NCBI GenBank assembly: GCA_030638845.1
Contig: DAOWDW010000037.1
Coordinates: 1 to 5,769 of the forward strand
DNA from: Candidatus Peregrinibacteria bacterium
Lineage (GTDB): Bacteria; Patescibacteriota; Gracilibacteria; Peribacterales; Peribacteraceae
Length of the DNA: 5,769 nucleotides
Direction of reading: 5' to 3'
Shown: in pieces, positions 1 to 5,701 of the stretch
Layout: the number at the start of each line of letters is the position of its first letter
Numbering within the stretch: position 1 is the first letter of the stretch
The notes under the pieces: generated by a model
Told to the model about the DNA's origin: nothing
Databases searched by the model: none
What the model saw: the letters and a program-made list of their open reading frames with translations, nothing else
Made by a program: the position numbers and the translations under genes

Positions 1-650
1 ACAAGGAATGAAGCATTATCTAAAGAAATACATACACAAGAAAAAAATGCATCACATATATCTTCATGGACAATATTTAGATTACTTCACTACCCAATTA
101 TTTACTTTATATGTAGACCTTTATATGGAATTAAAATTGGTAAAATACTCCTATGGATAGCAGGAAAAATTAAATTACTAGTTCCATATGTTACGAAAGA
201 AGAAAGAAATGGAAAATGTCACCATATCTTCATAAATTACCAAATGCATGCGCAGCACTTGCATATTTACAATTAAAGAATATTGAAAAAATAAATAATC
301 ATCGCAGAAAACTTACTGCATATTATCTTTCTGCCGCAAAGAAAAATGGATGGTCTTATCCAAAAAATATAAATGAAAACATGACAGTTTTAAAATTTCC
401 AATATTCACTGAAAAGTCTAATAAAATAAGAAAGGACTTAAAAAGGCATAATATTTATTTAGAAGACGGTTGGACAAGTGCTGTTATATGTCCAAAAACA
501 ACAAATAATGATGCATTAGGGTACTGCAAGGGTACATGCCCAGAGGCAGAGAAAGTTGCAAAAAATATACTTACACTTCCAACACATCCAACAATGACAA
601 TGAAGCAAGCAAAAACATTAATAAAGCATATTAATAAATACATAACATAG
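1..650 (+). pseudogene. DegT/DnrJ/EryC1/StrS-family PLP aminotransferase, C-terminal half, interrupted by a frameshift
   Basis: This family transfers amino groups onto keto-sugars for surface polysaccharide or antibiotic sugars, using PLP on a lysine. That lysine lies in the N-terminal half, outside the window. About 216 residues are visible. Frame 1 is open from base 1 and gives family-like sequence ending in VPYVTKEERNGK. It then continues in frame 3 from 216 as MSPYLHKLPNACAALAYLQL, the typical segment before the NxHRRKLTAYY helix (about 285-335). The end matches the family: CKGTCPEAEKVAKNILTLPT, then a final helix and TAG at 648-650. Frame 1 stops at 274-276 and frame 3 has a stop at 171-173, so neither frame alone encodes the domain. 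One missing A in the AAAA run at 213-216 explains the break. No other lesion is visible, so this could be a recent mutation, a homopolymer sequencing error, or frameshifting. ATG 216 could start only a 144-residue fragment. Family assignment is fairly sure; the substrate is unknown. Confidence 0.8.
211..218 (+). other. Frameshift site in the aminotransferase gene (GGAAAATG)
   Basis: Homologous reading passes here from frame 1 (GGA AAA TGT) to frame 3 (A ATG TCA), which needs one extra base or a -1 slip on the AAAA run. An AAA codon at 214-216 could re-pair one base back at 213-215, so slippage is physically possible. There is no classical X XXY YYZ heptamer, and I see no strong hairpin or Shine-Dalgarno stimulator. 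An indel in the gene or in the assembly is the simpler explanation. Confidence 0.7.
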
Positions 651-728
651 GTAAATAGGAATATAGGCAGGTAGGTCAGTATTATATTCCCTACTTACCA
701 CAAACCTACTCGCCTACTCGCCTACTTG
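644..728. repeat. Inverted-repeat element copy 1, built of 8-nt units
   Basis: The left half is four consecutive 8-nt units ending in TAGG: AACATAGG 644-651, TAAATAGG 652-659, AATATAGG 660-667, CAGGTAGG 668-675. The right half ends in three tandem complementary-type units: CCTACTCG 705-712, CCTACTCG 713-720, CCTACTTG 721-728. A hairpin forms between 650-665 and 683-699, with 15 of 16 pairs, one bulged C at 689 and a 17-nt loop. It overlaps the TAG stop of the aminotransferase gene and fills most of the gap to the next gene. The second copy is at 1874-1943. Segments 648-674 and 1878-1904 differ at four positions, and 700-728 and 1915-1943 differ at four of 29. It could be a REP/MITE-like element, a terminator or an RNA-stability hairpin. 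There is no U-tract directly after the stem, so simple intrinsic termination is not clearly supported. Confidence 0.85.
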
Positions 729-732
729 TCGT

Positions 733-738
733 TATCAT
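733..738 (+). promoter_or_regulatory. Candidate -10 box (TATCAT) for the FemAB-like gene; leaderless start
   Basis: TATCAT ends 7 nt before the A of ATG 746, the spacing expected if transcription begins at the start codon itself. No Shine-Dalgarno motif precedes the ATG. No convincing -35 hexamer is visible at 16-18 bp, since that stretch is occupied by the repeat element. A match this short is weak alone. It gains some weight because the next gene shows the same arrangement. Confidence 0.35.
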
Positions 739-745
739 ATCTCCG

Positions 746-1819
746 ATGATCATTTCAGAATGTAAAAATCAAGAGGCATGGGACAATTTTCTTAAGAGCA
801 GAAGATTTCGTCCATTCTTGCAAAGTTGGGCAATGGGAGAAGTCTATAAAGATGTTGGGCAACAGCCCATACGATTATCCATTGAAGATAATAAAAAAAT
901 AGTTGGAATATGCCAATGCATTTTTGTTCCTGCGAGGAGAGGGAAACATCTTACTATTTCATATGGACCAGTTTTCAATGAAAACCTTCAAGATAAAGAA
1001 AAAGAAAATGCATTATTACTACTTGAAGAAAAACTTAGAAAAGTAGGAAAAGAAGAAAAATGTAGCTTTATAAGAATAAGTCCATTCATCCCTAATTCAT
1101 CTAATCAAAAATTCTCCAATATTGAAAAGCCATCTCCTCTTCATCTTATTGCGGAACATATTTGGTATCTACCACTTAAAGAAAATGATGTATGGGATGT
1201 ATTAAATAAAATAGATACTGAATCAAATTTAATATCAACTGATGAAATACTTAAAAACATGAGAAAAAATCACAGAAACCTAATTCGAAGAGCAAGAAAA
1301 GAAGGAGTGGAAATTATGGCTTCTTTGAACCCAATGGAAGATATTAAATACTTTCATTCATACAATAAAGAAACAAGAAAGCTACAGAAATGTACTCCTT
1401 ATACGAAAAAATTCTTCGACTCTCAAGTAAGTCACTTTTCATCTCGTAATGAATGCACACTCTATCTTGCAAAATATAATAATGAGGTAATTGCTTCTTC
1501 TATTCACATGCATGTATTTGGAGAAACAAGTTATCATCATGGAGCAAGCACAAGTAAATATTCAAAAATACCAGCTAGTTACCTACTGCAATTTACAGCA
1601 ATAGAAGATGCATTAAAGAGAGAAGATGATGTATACAGCTTCTGGGGAATTGCCCCTGAAGAATCAAAAAATCATCCTTTTAAAGGTGTTACAACATTTA
1701 AAAAAGGGTTTGGAGGTAAGCTACTAAAACTTAAACACTGCATAGATATTCCAATAAAACCTTCATATAAAATTACTAGAACATTTGAATATATTAGAAA
1801 ATGGAAAAGAGGATTTTAA
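746..1819 (+). CDS. FemAB/FemX-like peptidoglycan bridge-forming aminoacyltransferase (lipid II:glycine glycyltransferase-like)
   Basis: FemAB proteins transfer amino acids from aminoacyl-tRNA to the lysine (or equivalent) of lipid II at the inner membrane face, building the peptidoglycan interpeptide bridge. They consist of two GNAT-like folds. The protein has 357 residues, full length for the family. Residues 24-40 (FLQSWAMGEVYKDVG region) match the opening motif of the first fold. Residues 170-190 (MRKNHRNLIRRARKEGVEI) match the conserved basic helix. Residues 263-292 (YHHGASTS, then PASYLLQFTAIEDALKR) and 297-324 (YSFWGI, then HPFKGVTTFKKGFGG) form the diagnostic end of the second fold. 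There is no signal peptide or membrane segment, as expected for a cytosolic enzyme. Residues about 152-168 (acidic, NKIDTESNLISTDEI) look like a small insertion before the basic helix. The start at 746 begins directly before the first-fold strand and has no Shine-Dalgarno motif. The amino acid added cannot be read from sequence. An aminotransferase fragment lies upstream. Confidence 0.88.
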   Translation: MIISECKNQEAWDNFLKSRRFRPFLQSWAMGEVYKDVGQQPIRLSIEDNKKIVGICQCIFVPARRGKHLTISYGPVFNENLQDKEKENALLLLEEKLRKVGKEEKCSFIRISPFIPNSSNQKFSNIEKPSPLHLIAEHIWYLPLKENDVWDVLNKIDTESNLISTDEILKNMRKNHRNLIRRARKEGVEIMASLNPMEDIKYFHSYNKETRKLQKCTPYTKKFFDSQVSHFSSRNECTLYLAKYNNEVIASSIHMHVFGETSYHHGASTSKYSKIPASYLLQFTAIEDALKREDDVYSFWGIAPEESKNHPFKGVTTFKKGFGGKLLKLKHCIDIPIKPSYKITRTFEYIRKWKRGF

Positions 1820-1847
1820 TCAAAAATTAATATTGCATGAGAATTAT

Positions 1848-1853
1848 TATAAT
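1848..1853 (+). promoter_or_regulatory. Candidate -10 box (perfect TATAAT) downstream of the FemAB-like gene
   Basis: A perfect TATAAT lies 28 nt after the femAB-like stop codon. It would start transcripts near 1860 that run through repeat copy 2 into the small membrane-protein gene. The only -35-like hexamer, TTGCAT at 1833-1838, is 9 bp away, which is too close. In such AT-rich DNA the match could be chance. TTGCAT 1833-1838 and ATGCAA 1865-1870 also form a short inverted repeat around it. Confidence 0.25.
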
Positions 1854-1873
1854 CATGAACAATAATGCAAAGG

Positions 1874-1943
1874 CATGTAGGTAAATAGGTTTGTAGGCAG
1901 GTAGACATTTTTCTACAAACCTACTCACCTACCACCCTACTTG
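1874..1943. repeat. Inverted-repeat element copy 2, built of 8-nt units
   Basis: The left units are CATGTAGG 1874-1881, TAAATAGG 1882-1889, TTTGTAGG 1890-1897 and CAGGTAGA 1898-1905. The right units are CCTACTCA 1920-1927, CCTACCAC 1928-1935 and CCTACTTG 1936-1943. The arm at 1877-1896 pairs with 1913-1932 over 20 positions with 18 Watson-Crick pairs, around a 16-nt loop. Both mismatches are A opposite C on this strand and would be G-U pairs in minus-strand RNA. The core differs from copy 1 (TTTGTAG here, AATATA there), yet the opposite arm changes to match. It lies between the FemAB-like gene and the small membrane-protein gene, and any start codon as far upstream as TTG 1941 would overlap it. 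Confidence 0.85.
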
Positions 1944-1979
1944 CCTATCAATAAATCTAGCATTGCGACATCAACCGTG

Positions 1980-1985
1980 TATACT
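1980..1985 (+). promoter_or_regulatory. Candidate -10 box (TATACT) for the small membrane protein; leaderless start
   Basis: TATACT, five of six to consensus, ends exactly 6 nt before the A of ATG 1992. This places the expected transcription start on the start codon. It is preceded by TG at 1978-1979. The -35 region at 16-18 bp is poor; TTGCGA at 1963-1968 is only 11 bp away. There is no Shine-Dalgarno motif. The spacing supports ATG 1992 as the true start rather than TTG 1941, which overlaps the repeat. Confidence 0.42.
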
Positions 1986-1991
1986 CCTCCC

Positions 1992-2291
1992 ATGTCAGAA
2001 AAGAAACTCTCCGCCGAAATAGATGAGAAAATGGATATTATAATTGATTATCTCCATCGCATAGATAGACGTGATCGTATAAGGACAATTGGAGCATTCT
2101 TTCGTGGGATGTTTGGGCTAATACCCATTCTTATTATGATATGGAGTGTGTGGTACTTCGTAGAACATGGAGATGATATGCTACAAAAAATTACAGGAAT
2201 GGCTGCCCAGCAAGCTGCATCTATAACACAACAAGGTGGTACAGAATTTCTTGAGAAATTTAAACTAATGTTTCCAGAAGGAACTCAGTAA
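1992..2291 (+). CDS. Small single-pass membrane protein of unknown function
   Basis: I do not recognise a characterised family. From ATG 1992 the product is 99 residues: a charged N-terminal helix (1-35, with KLSAEIDEKMDIIIDYLHRI and the basic DRRDRIR run), one membrane span at about 36-57 (FFRGMFGLIPILIMIWSVWY), and an amphipathic Ala/Gln-rich tail (59-99). The basic residues just before the span predict the N-terminus inside and the tail outside, by the positive-inside rule. The N-terminal helix looks able to form a short coiled coil, so self-association is possible. An upstream TTG at 1941 would add 17 Ser/Thr-rich residues, but it lies in the repeat and lacks a ribosome site, so I prefer 1992. 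The gene ends 8 nt from the convergent lipoprotein gene. Its clean reading frame and normal membrane topology argue that it is real. Confidence 0.72.
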   Translation: MSEKKLSAEIDEKMDIIIDYLHRIDRRDRIRTIGAFFRGMFGLIPILIMIWSVWYFVEHGDDMLQKITGMAAQQAASITQQGGTEFLEKFKLMFPEGTQ

Positions 2292-2299
2292 ATAATAAA

Positions 2300-3757
2300 T
2301 TATTCTTCTAAATCTTCTGCACCAAGCGCAATAGTAATAACATCTTCTGCCGTCATGGTAGGAAGTATGCTAAAACTTGGCATTTGTAAGAGATAATCTC
2401 TTTTAAATATGCGCTCGTTTTCTGCACCTATACCAAATAAATACCCTGCATCAGATGCAAGTGTTTGCACTCTATCATTAACCCCTCCTAAAGGATAAAG
2501 AACTGCATTAACGGGTCTAGAAGTTGCTTCTTCAAGTAATTGCCTGCTCTGCTTTAACTCTAATTCTCCCTGAGAATTTGTTAAAGAACGCAAGTCATCT
2601 CCAGTATGTAAAGCAGATTGAATATCATTCCCATTTGCAAGAAGTGTTAAAATCATTTTTTCAGATATTCCATCTATTCCCAGTAAATTCGTTTGAAGGA
2701 AAAATGTTGCGTCTGTATTACTTGCATGAAGTATATCTGAAACACTCTTAATAGAATCTGCATCTACACCAGAAATACATAAAATAATAGAATTAGGATC
2801 TACCCTTACATCTCTCTCTTGTTGCTTTAGTAATATATCTGAAAAATCCGCGAATGTAAGTATGCGCACTCCACTTTCTTTAAGTTTTGCAATGTGCTGT
2901 ACCAATACATCTTCTATATTCTCTCTTTCCATATTGTAATGAAGAACTGGCAATGTATAAGTACGCTGTTGTACAAGAAAATTTGGAGTAAAGGACTTTA
3001 AATATTGAACAGCAACATATCCTTCTTTGCCTTCGAAAGTTATTCTTGCCCAAACATCATCCATAGAAAGTGGTTTTACAATTGCCTGACTAGGTAACTC
3101 GCCTAATTTTTCACTATCTGCATCTGGCTGAGAACGAACATTTAAAAAACCAAAATTAACAAAATATTGCCCAGCAAATTTTTCTTTCTCTGCAGATAAC
3201 TCTTCTCCAGAAGTTGCCTTAGCAATATACCTAGAAGATACAAATCCCTCGCTTCCATTTGGCAAAAGAATTTTTGCCCATGCAGCATTTGGAAATGCTA
3301 ATAGCTCCATTCTATCACCCCTTTTTAAACGATCTACCAGAGAAGAAGTAACACTAGCACTACTCCTAATATTAACAAATTCATTAGTTACCCTATAAAT
3401 ATCTCCTCCATCCGAAGCACCTCCTCGAATAGCTCTATATGTATCTATATTAGATAAATCAAGAACAGGAAGACTGCTTAAATTTGTATCAGAACCCTCA
3501 TCTGATACCAAATGTGGCTGGATAGAAGATCCACTCCCACCTTCCATAACAAGCTCACGAAAACGTGCAACATCCTGTTCTGTAAATGCAAACTCATCTG
3601 CCGTACCTTCTTCTGGTGGAGGAGAACCACATCCAGCAAATAAAATTCCAAAACATGCGACTAAAAGAAATGCAACAACAGAAGAACCATTTGCACTTCT
3701 TGCCGAGTGACGCCTGCGAACAGTTGCAGTACGTGGATAGGAGTATGAACTAGACAT
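2300..3757 (-). CDS. Predicted lipoprotein with two SH3b domains and a degenerate NodB/polysaccharide deacetylase-like domain
   Basis: The 485-residue protein opens with a basic N-terminus (RRRHSAR), a hydrophobic stretch at 26-42 and a lipobox LFAGC with Cys43, then a Pro/Glu-rich linker, so export and lipid anchoring are predicted. Two bacterial SH3 (SH3b) domains follow, at about 119-178 (VNIRSSAS, ending GFVSSRYI) and 197-253 (LNVRSQPD, ending GYVAVQYL). SH3b domains typically bind cell wall peptides. Residues about 268-470 match the NodB fold: PVLHYN at 270-275, DATFFLQ at 349-355 and AVLYPLGG at 418-425. The usual catalytic TFDDG is LCISG (326-330), and the two metal-binding histidines of the SHTxxH motif align with Ala382 and Gly386. 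The domain probably cannot deacetylate by the known mechanism and may bind glycan instead. The gene starts 14 nt after argS, suggesting co-transcription. No Shine-Dalgarno motif precedes the ATG; the next Met (71) would lose the signal peptide. Confidence 0.85.
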   Translation of the reverse strand: MSSSYSYPRTATVRRRHSARSANGSSVVAFLLVACFGILFAGCGSPPPEEGTADEFAFTEQDVARFRELVMEGGSGSSIQPHLVSDEGSDTNLSSLPVLDLSNIDTYRAIRGGASDGGDIYRVTNEFVNIRSSASVTSSLVDRLKRGDRMELLAFPNAAWAKILLPNGSEGFVSSRYIAKATSGEELSAEKEKFAGQYFVNFGFLNVRSQPDADSEKLGELPSQAIVKPLSMDDVWARITFEGKEGYVAVQYLKSFTPNFLVQQRTYTLPVLHYNMERENIEDVLVQHIAKLKESGVRILTFADFSDILLKQQERDVRVDPNSIILCISGVDADSIKSVSDILHASNTDATFFLQTNLLGIDGISEKMILTLLANGNDIQSALHTGDDLRSLTNSQGELELKQSRQLLEEATSRPVNAVLYPLGGVNDRVQTLASDAGYLFGIGAENERIFKRDYLLQMPSFSILPTMTAEDVITIALGAEDLEE

Positions 3758-3771
3758 AATAAAAAGGGGAA

Positions 3772-5475
3772 TTACATTCGGTTAGGTATCCGAAGAGTAA
3801 GAATATTTGCACCTGTTTTTATTACAGATGCTGTAAGTGCAGTAAGAGAAATTCGCAAAGAACGAAGTGGCTCATCTGCTTTTACTATTGGTAAATCGTT
3901 ATAAAAAGTGTTGTAGTCTTGGCAAAGACTAAAAAGATAATTTGTAAGTAAATGTGGCATATGTGCATTACATGAATCCGAAAGTGAATTTGAAAACTTA
4001 AGTAATGTCTTAATAAGATTTCGTTCATTTTCTTCAAGAAAATCTATATTCAATGGAAAAGTTATTTTCTCACTTGCATCTGCTTTACGTAATACAGAAC
4101 AAGCACGCGCATGTGTGTACTGAATATAAGGTGCACTATTTCCTTCAAAGCTTAAAAATTTATCCCAATCAAAAACCATATCCATTTTTCTATTTTTGGT
4201 AAGTACTCCATAAACAACAGATCCTACTCCCATCATTTCTGCTAGATCTTTTGGATTGTCTGACTGAATAGAATCACCATGTTCCTTTATAATTTTTTCT
4301 GCCCTATTAACTGCTTCGTCCAATACTTCTTCAAGCTTAAGAATATTTCCCTTTCTTGTACTCATACTCTTATCCGCAAATTTCATTCGGCCAAAAATTA
4401 GATGTTCTAGATGTGGCAAATCCCACCCAAGCATTTTTACAGTTTCAAATAGTTGTTGAAAATGTAATTGCTGAGCCCTATCGACAACATAATATATTCC
4501 CTTAGGATGCCACCTTTCAGTTCTATATTGAATTTGTGCAAGATCTCGCGTTAAGTAGATAGTCGCACTATCCCCCTTTTGTACTACAGCTGTTGGAATA
4601 TTTAACTCTTCTGAAAATTCAACAACAACCGCTCCTTCTTTTCCTTCCATAAATACTCCTTTTTCTTTCCCCTCTTCCAATATTGGTCCCATGGCATCTC
4701 TATACATTGCTTCGCCGTGCTGATGTTCTATTGTAACATTTAAACGATCATATAGTTTTAGTATTGCTTTCATAGAAACATCTACTGTATCTTTCCAAAA
4801 TTCAAATATTTTTTTATCCCCTTCTTCAAGCTTTCTAAAGTACTCACGAGCTTTCTCATTTAAAGACTCATCTTTCTCAGCTTCTTCGTGAAATTTAACA
4901 TATAAAGCAAGTAATTCATCAATAGAAGAATCTTTAACAGATTTATTACTCCATCTATCTAGAGCAACAGCTAATTTACCAAACTGAGTTCCCCAATCTC
5001 CTAAATGATTTACCTTCTTACATTCATAACCTAAATGCTCATAGGTATTTGCAATTGCCTGACCTATAACAGTTGAAAGAATATGGTGAATACCAAGTGG
5101 TTTTGCAATATTTGGCTGCGAGTATTCAACTATTACTGGTGGATCTTTTCTTTTTTTCTGAGGAGAACAATATTTTTTTGCTTCATTAAGAGAAGAAAGC
5201 AATACTCTAGGCTTTAGCCATACATTAACAAATCCTGGGGCAGCTACTTCACACTTTTCAATAATCTCTTCTTCTTTAAGTGCATTACACATATCTTCTG
5301 CAACCTCCATTGGAAGCTTATTTACCATCTTGGAAAGTTTTAATGGTGATGGAGTAGAGAAATCTCCATGTGAATTTTCACGTGAAAATTGCCATTCAAC
5401 TTCGAAAGACTCAACATTAAAATCACTTTTAATAAGAAAATTAATAGGCGCCGAAAGTTGTGAAAAAATATCCAT
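3772..5475 (-). CDS. argS: Arginyl-tRNA synthetase
   Basis: The enzyme joins arginine to tRNA-Arg with ATP in the cytosol. From ATG 5475 it has 567 residues, normal for the family. Numbered from that start, the Add-1 domain is about 1-90 (with HGDFSTPSPLKLSK). The class I catalytic core starts at YSQPNIAKPLG (118-128) and includes HLGDWGTQFGKL (157-168), the arginine-site region. A KMSKS-equivalent, KSMSTRKGN, is at 369-377. The DALR anticodon-binding domain begins around EGNSAPYIQYTHAR (444-457) and the protein ends in IPNRM, like the usual PERM terminus. It is therefore complete. The HIGH-equivalent reads GIHH (128-131) instead of HxGH. An in-frame ATG at 5538 would add 21 residues (MWQWRVFVVHLRHNL...) that do not resemble the Add-1 start, whereas MDIFSQLSAPINFL does, so 5475 is preferred. 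No clear Shine-Dalgarno motif is present. The lipoprotein gene follows by 14 nt. Confidence 0.95.
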   Translation of the reverse strand: MDIFSQLSAPINFLIKSDFNVESFEVEWQFSRENSHGDFSTPSPLKLSKMVNKLPMEVAEDMCNALKEEEIIEKCEVAAPGFVNVWLKPRVLLSSLNEAKKYCSPQKKRKDPPVIVEYSQPNIAKPLGIHHILSTVIGQAIANTYEHLGYECKKVNHLGDWGTQFGKLAVALDRWSNKSVKDSSIDELLALYVKFHEEAEKDESLNEKAREYFRKLEEGDKKIFEFWKDTVDVSMKAILKLYDRLNVTIEHQHGEAMYRDAMGPILEEGKEKGVFMEGKEGAVVVEFSEELNIPTAVVQKGDSATIYLTRDLAQIQYRTERWHPKGIYYVVDRAQQLHFQQLFETVKMLGWDLPHLEHLIFGRMKFADKSMSTRKGNILKLEEVLDEAVNRAEKIIKEHGDSIQSDNPKDLAEMMGVGSVVYGVLTKNRKMDMVFDWDKFLSFEGNSAPYIQYTHARACSVLRKADASEKITFPLNIDFLEENERNLIKTLLKFSNSLSDSCNAHMPHLLTNYLFSLCQDYNTFYNDLPIVKADEPLRSLRISLTALTASVIKTGANILTLRIPNRM

Positions 5476-5583
5476 ATGAACAAAACTTCTACTCAAATTA
5501 TGTCGCAAATGTACCACGAAAACTCTCCATTGCCACATGAAAACAAAATTTGATCTTGCTCAAAAATTATTCTCATTGTTTGA

Positions 5584-5596
5584 ACACAAATTGTGT
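5584..5596. promoter_or_regulatory. Short palindrome ACACAA-A-TTGTGT upstream of argS
   Basis: The 6-bp arms with a one-base centre form a dyad. It overlaps a second dyad, TTGTG-TG-CACAA, at 5591-5602, and a related CACAAATATTGTT follows at 5624-5636. Dyads of this size fit a dimeric DNA-binding protein, but chance cannot be excluded in AT-rich DNA, and no regulator gene lies in the window. Confidence 0.25.
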
Positions 5597-5670
5597 GCAC
5601 AAACGTCCACCTATTTTTAGGGTCACAAATATTGTTCATATATATAAAAATCTCTTTTAAAATATAATTA

Positions 5671-5701
5671 ATTTGATCAATAAAAACTATATATTTGATC
5701 A
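5671..5701. repeat. Paired ATTTGATCA repeats, 22 bp apart, upstream of argS
   Basis: ATTTGATCA occurs at 5671-5679 and again at 5693-5701, start to start 22 bp, about two helical turns. The first is part of the perfect palindrome TTGATCAA at 5673-5680. A third partial copy, ATTTGATC, lies at 5548-5555. Phased copies suggest possible protein-binding sites, but the motif is short. Confidence 0.4.

Noticed and set aside
211..218. Programmed -1 frameshift as in IS elements
   Set aside because: No canonical slippery heptamer or evident stimulator, and DegT-type aminotransferases are not known to need frameshifting. It is kept only as a minor alternative.
455..643. Minus-strand open frame of 62 codons inside the aminotransferase gene
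   Set aside because: It lies opposite well-matched family sequence, has no domain of its own and is best explained as a shadow frame.
644..728. CRISPR array, suggested by regular repeats
   Set aside because: The units are 8 nt with no unique spacers and form inverted arms rather than direct repeats of CRISPR length.
1941..1991. TTG 1941 as start of the small membrane protein
   Set aside because: It sits in the last unit of the repeat element, adds a low-complexity Ser/Thr-rich stretch, and ATG 1992 has a well-spaced -10-like box.
2524..2751. Plus-strand open frame of 75 codons opposite the lipoprotein gene
   Set aside because: It lies wholly within the NodB-like coding region and has no recognisable features or start context.
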